Part shown: positions 53,286-59,458 of the stretch, piece by piece
How the letters are laid out: the number at the start of each line of letters is the position of its first letter
Position numbering within the stretch: position 1 is the stretch's first letter
Source: Ornithinimicrobium sp.
GTDB taxonomy: Bacteria; Actinomycetota; Actinomycetes; Actinomycetales; Dermatophilaceae
Direction of reading: 5' to 3'
Assembly: GCF_030537745.1 (NCBI RefSeq)
Contig: NZ_JAUNVI010000011.1
Coordinates: forward strand, 1-59,458
Length of the DNA stretch: 59,458 nt
Program-made: the position numbers and the translations under genes
Notes under the pieces: generated by a model
Databases searched by the model: none
What the model was told of the DNA's origin: nothing
The model's input: only the letters and a program-made list of their open reading frames with translations

Positions 53286-56075
53286 GTGTCTCACGAACAT
53301 GTCGACGTAAACTCCTCAGAAGAAGCCGCCCGCGCAGAGCGAGCTGCGGAGCTCATCAGCCAGACGCAGGCATTCCTTGCCAGCGGCGGAGATGACGAAT
53401 CTTTCACCTCCGTCGAGGCCGAACCGGTCGACGTCGCTACGGGGGCGCAGGTCGATGCTGAGGTCTCGCAGCCCGCGAGTGAGCAGCCCGACGCCCTCGA
53501 GGGTTCCAGTCCCGCTGATGACGACGTCGCAGACACGATCGACGCAGGGGAGGAAGACACAGAAAAAGAGGACGCGGACAGAGCACCCGAGCTGGTCGCC
53601 CCGGCGAATTCTTTCGCCTTGGTCTTCAAAGCCCCGGACCTCACCGACATCCCGCGCCGGCGCTCTCGCCGCGCTGTCTCTGGGGTGACCACCCCCGCAC
53701 CGGTCATCGAGACGGACAGCAACACTGTCACCGACGATTCGGCGGGCTCATCCGACTCGGGTCAGGACGACGCTGACGATGCGGCGGGCACGAGCCGGAG
53801 CAACAACCGCCGCAGGCGGGGTGGCAAGGGCCGGCGTGGCAGGGTGGGTGCTGCTGGCGAGGACGACGGGGGTGAGGAATCTTCCGACGACGACACCCCC
53901 GAAGGCGCTCAGGACTCGCAGACCGCCGACGAGACGCCGCAGGGGCAAGGGCAATCCGACCAGCAGGCCGGCAGCGGCTCTTCCCGCCGTCGCAGCCGGA
54001 GCCGTCGTGGCTCCCGCAGCGGCAGCGGTGAGGAGGCCCAAGGGCAGAGCCAGAGCCAGAGTCAGGGCCAGTCGGAGCAGGGCAGCCACGGGGATGGCCA
54101 AGACGAGGGCGCCACCACCGACGATGACGGGGATGAGGACAGCAGCACTCGCCGTCGCCGTCGCCGCCGCCGCGGAGAGGCGGTCAGCAGCCCCGAGCGT
54201 TCAGCTCGCGACGAGGTCACCTCAGTCCGTGGCTCGACCCGGCTGGAGGCCAAGCGGCAGCGTCGCCGCGAGGGTCGTGAAGCGGGCCGCCGTCGCACGA
54301 TCATCACCGAGGCCGAGTTCCTGGCCCGCCGGGAGAGTGTCGACCGCGTCATGGTCGTGCGTGGGCTGGAGGACCGTACCCAGATCGCGGTCCTGGAGGA
54401 CGGTGTGCCCATCGAGCACTATGTCTCCCGGTCGGCGCAGAGCACGATGGTCGGCAACGTCTACCTCGGACGCGTCCAGAACGTGCTCCCCAGCATGGAG
54501 GCCGCTTTCGTCGACATCGGCAAGGGCCGTAACGCCGTGCTCTACGCAGGCGAGGTGAACTGGGACGCCGCCGGTCTCGTCGGCAACGAACCTAAGAGGA
54601 TCGAGAACGCGCTGAAATCCGGCGCGTCCGTCCTGGTGCAGGTGACCAAGGACCCGATCGGGCACAAGGGTGCCCGACTGACGTCGCAGGTCTCGCTGCC
54701 GGGCCGCTTCCTCGTCTACGTGCCGGGCAACTCGATGACCGGCATCTCCCGCAAGCTGCCGGAGAACGAACGCGCCCGCCTCAAGAAGATCCTCAAAGAG
54801 GTCTTGCCGGACGATGCCGGCGTGATCGTGCGCACCGCCGCCGAGGGCGCCTCCGAAGCCGAGCTGCGAGCGGACGTCGACCGGCTTACCACCACCTGGG
54901 ACCGCCTCGAGGCCAAGAGCAAGACCGCGAGTGCTCCGGCCCTCCTGCACGGTGAGCCGGACATGACCGTGCGCGTCATCCGGGACGTCTTCACCGAGGA
55001 CTTCACCAAGCTGGTCGTCTCTGGCGAGCAGGCGTGGACCGAGGTCAAGCGCTATATCGACGACGTGGCTCCTGACCTGGCGGACCGCGTGGAGAAGTAC
55101 ACCGGCGCGAACGACATCTTTGCCTCCTACCGGGTCAGCGAGGCGATCGCCAAGGCGATGGACCGCAAGGTCTGGCTGCCCTCCGGCGGGTCGCTCGTCA
55201 TCGACCGGACCGAGGCGATGACCGTCGTCGACGTCAACACCGGGAAGTTCACTGGGTCCGGTGGCAACCTGGAGGAGACGGTCACCAAGAACAACATCGA
55301 GGCGGCCGAGGAGATCGTCCGCCAGCTCCGCCTGCGCGATATCGGCGGCATCATCGTGATCGACTTCATCGACATGGTCCTGGAGAGCAACCGCGACCTC
55401 GTCGTGCGTCGCCTGCTCGAGTGCCTGGGCCGGGACCGGACCAAGCACCAGGTCGCCGAGGTGACCTCGCTCGGCCTGGTCCAGATGACGCGCAAACGCG
55501 TGGGATCAGGGCTGATCGACGTCTTCTCCGAGACCTGCGCCCAGTGCGCCGGGCGAGGGATCATCGTCCACCCCGAGCCGATGGGCAAGGGTGGGGACGG
55601 CGACCACGACCACGCCAGCCACGGGTCGACGAGCTCGTCGAACGAGGTGTCGAGTCGCGGCCGTGGTCGCGGCCGTGGCCGCAGTGGGTCCAGCGGAAGC
55701 GGGTCCAGCGGTAACGGCTCGAGCAGCAGCGCCGAGGCCAAGAGCGCGCCGGCCAGCCCTGTTGGCCCAACGCCTGCGCAGATCGCGGCAGCCGCCCACG
55801 CAGCCGCCCTGGTGGCTGGGGTCGCCCAGCCCGAGGACGCCCCGGAGACGCCGGAAGAGTCGACCGCGCAGAGCGTGGACGCACCCGCCTCGGTGGTGCC
55901 AGAAATGGCAGCAGTCAGCCCTGAAGCTGAGCCCGCCCCGGAGTTCATGCCAGAACCGACACCAGAGCCGACGACGGAACCCACGCCGGAAGCGGCGCCG
56001 AAACGCCGTCGGCGTGGCCGCGCCTCCGCCCCCGCCGGCCCGCCAGCCCACGGCGAGTCCGCCAGCACCGAGTGA
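53286..56075 (+). CDS. rne: Ribonuclease E/G
   Basis: The main endonuclease of mRNA decay and rRNA/tRNA processing. With the start at GTG 53286 (GGAAGGA upstream) the protein has 929 residues. The catalytic core is central, as in other actinobacteria: S1 domain from about residue 355 (DGVPIEHYVSR), RNase H-like and catalytic part with the metal Asp residues in VVDVNTGKFTG and VIDFIDM, and the Zn-link CAQCAGRG near 750. Long disordered arms flank it: an acidic then Arg/Gly/Ser-rich N-terminal arm (1-350) and a Pro/Glu/Ala C-terminal tail. GTG 53160 would add 42 residues but would place both leader hairpins in the coding region. Confidence 0.95.
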   Translation: MSHEHVDVNSSEEAARAERAAELISQTQAFLASGGDDESFTSVEAEPVDVATGAQVDAEVSQPASEQPDALEGSSPADDDVADTIDAGEEDTEKEDADRAPELVAPANSFALVFKAPDLTDIPRRRSRRAVSGVTTPAPVIETDSNTVTDDSAGSSDSGQDDADDAAGTSRSNNRRRRGGKGRRGRVGAAGEDDGGEESSDDDTPEGAQDSQTADETPQGQGQSDQQAGSGSSRRRSRSRRGSRSGSGEEAQGQSQSQSQGQSEQGSHGDGQDEGATTDDDGDEDSSTRRRRRRRRGEAVSSPERSARDEVTSVRGSTRLEAKRQRRREGREAGRRRTIITEAEFLARRESVDRVMVVRGLEDRTQIAVLEDGVPIEHYVSRSAQSTMVGNVYLGRVQNVLPSMEAAFVDIGKGRNAVLYAGEVNWDAAGLVGNEPKRIENALKSGASVLVQVTKDPIGHKGARLTSQVSLPGRFLVYVPGNSMTGISRKLPENERARLKKILKEVLPDDAGVIVRTAAEGASEAELRADVDRLTTTWDRLEAKSKTASAPALLHGEPDMTVRVIRDVFTEDFTKLVVSGEQAWTEVKRYIDDVAPDLADRVEKYTGANDIFASYRVSEAIAKAMDRKVWLPSGGSLVIDRTEAMTVVDVNTGKFTGSGGNLEETVTKNNIEAAEEIVRQLRLRDIGGIIVIDFIDMVLESNRDLVVRRLLECLGRDRTKHQVAEVTSLGLVQMTRKRVGSGLIDVFSETCAQCAGRGIIVHPEPMGKGGDGDHDHASHGSTSSSNEVSSRGRGRGRGRSGSSGSGSSGNGSSSSAEAKSAPASPVGPTPAQIAAAAHAAALVAGVAQPEDAPETPEESTAQSVDAPASVVPEMAAVSPEAEPAPEFMPEPTPEPTTEPTPEAAPKRRRRGRASAPAGPPAHGESASTE

Positions 56076-56077
56076 GT

Positions 56078-56107
56078 TTGGTTCAGGGGCGTGCAACACG
56101 GTAGGCT
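56078..56107 (+). promoter_or_regulatory. Candidate promoter of rplU-rpmA
   Basis: TTGGTT (56078-56083) and TAGGCT (56102-56107) with an 18-nt spacer form the best -35/-10 pair in the window, directly after the rne stop. A transcript from here would have a leader of about 110 nt before rplU. Confidence 0.5.
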
Positions 56108-56125
56108 GGTGCGTCGGTTCGCCCC

Positions 56126-56185
56126 CACCGGGACGGGTCTGAGAGACAACGCCCACGCGGTGGCTCGGCCCAGACCAACCGGGTG
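56126..56185 (+). promoter_or_regulatory. Nested stem structure in the rplU (L21) leader
   Basis: Three nested pairings can be drawn: outer 56126-56131 with 56179-56185 (one bulged G), middle GGTCTG 56136-56141 with CAGACC 56171-56176, and inner CCAC/GTGG at 56153-56163. The structure lies between the candidate promoter and rplU. Ribosomal-protein leaders of this kind often bind the protein made from the mRNA; that role is inference here. Confidence 0.5.
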
Positions 56186-56223
56186 CTGCATACCCCAACA
56201 AGACTGCAGGAAGTGAGTTCATC

Positions 56224-56532
56224 GTGTACGCGATCGTCCGTGCTGGCGGCCGCCAGGAGAAGGTTTCCGTCGGCGACGTCCTGACCATCGACAAGGTCGA
56301 GGTCAAGCCTGGGGACACCTTGGAGCTGGCTCCCGTCCTGCTGGTCGACGGTGACACCGTGACCACTGACGCTGACGTCCTCGGCAAGGCCGTCGTCACC
56401 GCCGAGGTCATGGCGGCGACCAAGGGTCCCAAGATCATCATTCAGAAGTACAAGAACAAGACTGGGTACAAGAAGCGGCAGGGCCACCGCCAGCCGCTGA
56501 CCCAGGTCAAGATCACCGCGATCGACGCCTGA
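56224..56532 (+). CDS. rplU: 50S ribosomal protein L21
   Basis: The 102-residue L21, which binds 23S rRNA and contacts L20. It starts with [18 protein letters not shown] and ends with the L21 signature [18 protein letters not shown]-like segment ([15 protein letters not shown]). GTG 56224 is the start, preceded by AGGAAG. It is followed by rpmA at 42 nt, the universal rplU-rpmA-obgE order. Confidence 0.98.
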   Translation: MYAIVRAGGRQEKVSVGDVLTIDKVEVKPGDTLELAPVLLVDGDTVTTDADVLGKAVVTAEVMAATKGPKIIIQKYKNKTGYKKRQGHRQPLTQVKITAIDA

Positions 56533-56574
56533 GCGGCGACGTTCACCAACTAGCCAACTCAGGAGACACAAGCC

Positions 56575-56850
56575 ATGGCACACAAGAAGGGTGCGTCCTC
56601 GTCCCGCAACGGGCGCGACAGCAACGCCCAGCGTCTGGGCGTCAAGCGCTTCGGCGGCCAGGTCGTCGGCACCGGTGAGATCCTCGTCCGCCAGCGCGGC
56701 ACGCACTTCCACCCCGGCGATGGCGTCGGTCGTGGCAAGGACGACACGCTGTTCGCGCTCGTCGACGGCGTCGTCGAGTTCGGCGCCAAGCGTGGACGCC
56801 GGATGGTCAACGTGGTCGCTGCTGACGTCGCCGCGACCGTCAACGCCTGA
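56575..56850 (+). CDS. rpmA: 50S ribosomal protein L27
   Basis: The 91-residue L27 reaches toward the peptidyl-transferase centre. It starts with [20 protein letters not shown], the actinobacterial form that needs no N-terminal leader cleavage, and has [26 protein letters not shown]-like AGGAG lies upstream of ATG 56575. The stop codon lies within a 14-bp tandem duplication. Confidence 0.98.
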   Translation: MAHKKGASSSRNGRDSNAQRLGVKRFGGQVVGTGEILVRQRGTHFHPGDGVGRGKDDTLFALVDGVVEFGAKRGRRMVNVVAADVAATVNA

Positions 56851-56864
56851 CCGTCAACGCCTGA
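56837..56864 (+). repeat. 14-bp tandem duplication across the rpmA stop codon
   Basis: CCGTCAACGCCTGA occurs at 56837-56850 and again directly at 56851-56864. The first copy holds the last codons and stop of rpmA. The second copy repeats them in the non-coding gap. It is probably a slippage duplication with no change to the protein. Confidence 0.9.
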
Positions 56865-56950
56865 CCGGCGCACGCCGACAGCAGCCACGCACGACAGGCC
56901 CCGCACGATCAAGACCTGCGCGTCAGCGACGCCGCAGCTCATAGACAGCT

Positions 56951-56986
56951 CGACGCCGGTGGGAGGCACTGCCCCCTCCGGCGTCG
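56951..56986 (+). terminator. Hairpin between rpmA and obgE
   Basis: CGACGCCGG (56951-56959) pairs with CCGGCGTCG (56978-56986), 9 bp perfect, with further partial pairing inside the 18-nt loop. A second stem CCGGTC/GACCGG with a 3-nt loop is at 56999-57013. They lie in the 220-nt rpmA-obgE gap and probably terminate or stabilise the ribosomal-protein mRNA. No gene is seen in this gap. Confidence 0.5.
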
Positions 56987-57070
56987 CGGTGTCTGCGGCC
57001 GGTCTTCGACCGGGCGAGCGTCCTGACCGCAGCTCCCGGCACGTCCCCCTGACCCTGAGAGGATCAACCC

Positions 57071-58579
57071 ATGGCAACCTTCGTCGACCGTGTCGTCCTC
57101 AACCTGCGCGCGGGCAGCGGCGGCCGGGGAGTCGCCTCGGTCCACCGCGAGAAGTTTAAGCCGCTCGGTGGGCCCAACGGCGGCAACGGGGGCGACGGCG
57201 GCGACATCATCTTGCGCGTCGACTCCCAGATCACCACCCTGATCGACTACCACCACAGTCCGCACCGCAGCGCGCCCAGCGGCCATCAGGGGGAGGGCAA
57301 CGAGCGCAACGGCGCCCAGGGAGCCGACTTGATCCTGCCTGTGCCGAGCGGCACCGTCGTCACTACTCGCAGCGGGGAGGTCCTGGTCGACCTCGTCGGC
57401 GACGGGACGGAGTATGTCGCGGCCCAGGGTGGGCGTGGGGGGCTAGGCAATAAGGCTCTCGCGTCGCCACGTCGCAAGGCGCCAGGCTTCGCGCTGCTCG
57501 GGGAGCCGGGCGAGGAGACCGAGGTCATCCTCGAGCTCAAGACGCTCGCGGACGTGGCCCTGATCGGCTTCCCTTCGGCCGGCAAGTCCTCCCTGGTCTC
57601 GGTGCTCTCGGCAGCCCGACCTAAGATCGCCGACTACCCGTTCACCACCCTGGTCCCCAACCTCGGCGTCGTGACGGCGGGCGGCGAGCGGTTCACCATC
57701 GCCGACGTGCCGGGGCTGATCCCCGGGGCGAGCGAAGGGAAGGGTCTGGGGCTGCAGTTCCTCCGGCACGTGGAACGCTGCCACGTGCTCGTGCACGTCA
57801 TTGATTGCGCCACGCTGGAGCCCGGTCGTGACCCCCTGACCGACCTAGAGGTCATCGAGGCCGAGCTCGACGCCTACGTCCCGCACGGTGCCCTCGGTGG
57901 GATCCCGTTGGCCGAGCGCGTCCGCGTCATCGTCCTCAACAAGAGTGACATCCCCGAGGCTCGGGAGTTGGCCGAGATGGTCAAGCCGGATCTGGAAGCG
58001 GCCGGGTATCAAGTGCACATCGTCTCAGCGGTCGCGCACTACGGCCTCAAGGAGCTGACCTTCGCCCTGGCTGTGCACGTCAAGAAGGCCCGGGAGGATC
58101 ACGAAGTCACCGAGCCGAGCCGAACCATCCTTCGGCCCAAGGCCATCGACGACCGGGGCTTCACCATCGAGGTGCAGCAGACCACAGACGGCGAGGTCTT
58201 CCGGGTGGTCGGGGACCGGACTACCCGCTGGGTGCGCCAGACCGACTTCAGCAACGACGAGGCCGTCGGATACCTCGCGGATCGGCTCAACCGGCTCGGC
58301 GTGGAGGAGGCTCTGCTCAAGGCTGGAGCAGTGTCTGGCTCGACGGTGCTGATCGGCGCAGCAGACGACGCAGTGGTCTTCGACTGGGAGCCGACCATGG
58401 CCTCTGGCGCCGAACTGCTCGGCTCCCCCCGAGGCACCGACGTGCGCCTGGACGAGAGCAGCCGCCCGACGCGGTCGGAGAAGCGCACCGCTTTCCACGA
58501 CAAGAAGGACGCGGAGACGGCAGCGCGGGAGGAGCTCGCCGCCGAGCGACGCGCGGGGATGTGGACGGACCGCGACTAG
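57071..58579 (+). CDS. obgE: Obg-family GTPase
   Basis: ObgE is a GTPase acting in 50S assembly and stress response. The 502-residue protein has the Gly-rich Obg fold (1-158: [35 protein letters not shown]), the G domain with GFPSAGKSS at 166-174, [16 protein letters not shown] and NKSD, and the actinobacterial C-terminal OCT domain (about 350-440). A charged tail follows. ATG 57071 has GAGAGG upstream. Confidence 0.97.
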   Translation: MATFVDRVVLNLRAGSGGRGVASVHREKFKPLGGPNGGNGGDGGDIILRVDSQITTLIDYHHSPHRSAPSGHQGEGNERNGAQGADLILPVPSGTVVTTRSGEVLVDLVGDGTEYVAAQGGRGGLGNKALASPRRKAPGFALLGEPGEETEVILELKTLADVALIGFPSAGKSSLVSVLSAARPKIADYPFTTLVPNLGVVTAGGERFTIADVPGLIPGASEGKGLGLQFLRHVERCHVLVHVIDCATLEPGRDPLTDLEVIEAELDAYVPHGALGGIPLAERVRVIVLNKSDIPEARELAEMVKPDLEAAGYQVHIVSAVAHYGLKELTFALAVHVKKAREDHEVTEPSRTILRPKAIDDRGFTIEVQQTTDGEVFRVVGDRTTRWVRQTDFSNDEAVGYLADRLNRLGVEEALLKAGAVSGSTVLIGAADDAVVFDWEPTMASGAELLGSPRGTDVRLDESSRPTRSEKRTAFHDKKDAETAAREELAAERRAGMWTDRD

Positions 58580-58680
58580 AGCAGAGTCAGCGCCGCGCGC
58601 GTTCGACCAGCAACGACACGGCGCGGCTGGAGCGTCAAGGAGCCGCCGTGAGGGATGCATGAGTATGTGGGGGGATGTAA

Positions 58681-58686
58681 TAGTAT
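58681..58686 (+). promoter_or_regulatory. Candidate -10 box of proB
   Basis: TAGTAT ends 7 nt before ATG 58694, in an AT-rich stretch that stands out from its surroundings (58651-58690). There is no ribosome-binding site, so the transcript may be leaderless. The rest of the 114-nt obgE-proB gap shows nothing else. Confidence 0.45.
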
Positions 58687-58693
58687 TCTGTCC

Positions 58694-59458
58694 ATGCCCG
58701 AGAGCGTCGACCGCAGCGCCATCCGGGACGCGCGGCGGCTGGTCGTCAAGGTCGGCTCCTCGTCCCTGACCCACCCCGAGGGACGGCTAGACGAATTTCG
58801 CCTGCAGGCTCTGGCCTCCTCCTTGGCCCGCACCGCACTGTCCGGGACCCAGGTCGTCCTGGTGTCCTCTGGCGCCATCGCCGCGGGCATGAAGCCGTTG
58901 GGACTGAGCAAGCGACCCAAGGACCTCGCCACCCAGCAGGCGGCGGCGAGCGCTGGGCAGGGTCTGTTGATGACGGCCTACTCCCAAGCGTTCACGATGC
59001 ACGGGATCCAGGTGGGGCAGGTGCTGCTGACCGCCAACGACATGCACCGGCGCAGCCACTACGTCAATGCGTCCCGCACCCTGGAGCGCCTGCTTGAGCT
59101 GGAGATCGTGCCGATCATCAACGAGAACGACACGGTCGCCACCGACGAGATTCGCTTCGGCGACAACGACCGGCTCGCCGCCCTGGTCGCGCAGATCGTC
59201 AACGCCGACGCGCTGTTGCTGCTCACCGACGTCGATGCCCTCTACGACGGCCATCCCCGGCACCCCGGCACCACGAAGATCCCGCTGGTCACCTCACCGC
59301 AGGACATCGCCGGCATCGATATCTCCCGGGGTGGTTCTAAGGTGGGGACCGGCGGCATGGCCACCAAGATCTCGGCCGCTGCGATGGCTACCGCGGAAGG
59401 CATCCCCGTCGTGCTCACCAGCACCGAGCAGATCAACGCCGCACTGGCGGGTGACCCG
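58694..59458 (+). CDS. proB: Glutamate 5-kinase, N-terminal part (cut by the window end)
   Basis: ProB phosphorylates glutamate as the first step of proline synthesis. The 255 visible residues cover the amino-acid-kinase domain: VVKVGSSSLT, VLVSSGAIAAGMKPLGL, the IINENDTVATDEIRFGDND motif, LLLTDVDALYD and KVGTGGMATKISAA. The C-terminal PUA domain, if present, is beyond the edge. ATG 58694 is supported by the -10-like TAGTAT 7 nt upstream. Confidence 0.95.
   Translation, partial: MPESVDRSAIRDARRLVVKVGSSSLTHPEGRLDEFRLQALASSLARTALSGTQVVLVSSGAIAAGMKPLGLSKRPKDLATQQAAASAGQGLLMTAYSQAFTMHGIQVGQVLLTANDMHRRSHYVNASRTLERLLELEIVPIINENDTVATDEIRFGDNDRLAALVAQIVNADALLLLTDVDALYDGHPRHPGTTKIPLVTSPQDIAGIDISRGGSKVGTGGMATKISAAAMATAEGIPVVLTSTEQINAALAGDP

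Overview
The window is about 59.5 kb of high-GC, densely coded chromosome from an actinobacterium, most likely a member of the Micrococcales (an Intrasporangiaceae/Dermatophilaceae-like lineage; this placement is inference). The evidence is the very GC-rich third codon positions, the actinobacterial gene orders rpsB-tsf-pyrH-frr-cdsA-rlmN, dxr-rip1-ispG-GNAT, rimP-nusA-ylxR-infB-rbfA-truB-ribF and rne-rplU-rpmA-obgE-proB, the short actinobacterial NusA, and frequent 1-4 nt stop/start overlaps (ATGA, GTGA, TGATG). I see no tRNA, rRNA, CRISPR array, transposase, integrase or prophage.

Layout. 1-4720: translation and lipid core (rpsB end, tsf, pyrH, frr, cdsA, rlmN). 4734-6605 (minus): a degraded small-molecule kinase pseudogene and a LOG-family nucleotide-binding protein. 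6640-8544: propionyl-CoA synthetase. 8666-11222: a compact three-gene cassette resembling type VII (ESX) secretion substrates and a chaperone. 11219-14979: dxr, site-2 protease and ispG (MEP isoprenoid pathway plus regulated proteolysis). 15048-20005: cupin-GNAT fusion, uridine-kinase-like protein, and glpK/glpD on the opposite strand. 20145-24443: GNAT, prolyl oligopeptidase, FMN-dependent lactate-type dehydrogenase. 24513-29012: a branched-chain-amino-acid-type ABC importer with a LivM-LivG fusion. 29056-34455: EamA transporter, class V aminotransferase, GH13 enzyme, proS. 34460-39904 (minus): CapA-like lipoprotein, DUF255 protein, phosphotransferase, ferritin-like DUF4439 lipoprotein. 40017-50517: rimP-nusA-ylxR-infB-rbfA-truB-ribF, a SEDS glycosyltransferase and a long-chain acyl-CoA ligase. 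50593-52860 (minus): serC-serA. 53286-59458: rne-rplU-rpmA-obgE and the start of proB.

How the genes work together. Most of the window is housekeeping: ribosome assembly and translation (tsf, frr, rlmN, proS, rimP, infB, rbfA, truB, rplU, rpmA, obgE), RNA decay (rne), cofactors (ribF), isoprenoids and phospholipids (dxr, ispG, cdsA), serine and proline synthesis. The accessory parts are uptake and use of small carbon sources (glycerol, propionate, lactate, amino-acid-like solutes, alpha-glucans) and the type VII-like cassette.

Most worth a second look: (i) three tiny overlapping open frames (M-S-T...) in tandem in the infB leader, downstream of a perfect 10-bp hairpin; (ii) the type VII-like trio translationally chained into dxr; (iii) two perfect hairpins in a roughly 275-nt rne leader; (iv) a nested stem structure in the rplU leader; (v) a multiply deleted kinase pseudogene with an intact relative 33 kb away; and (vi) several genes whose -10-like box lies 6-7 nt before the start codon, suggesting leaderless mRNAs. 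Everything here comes from reading the sequence by eye; no database search was made.
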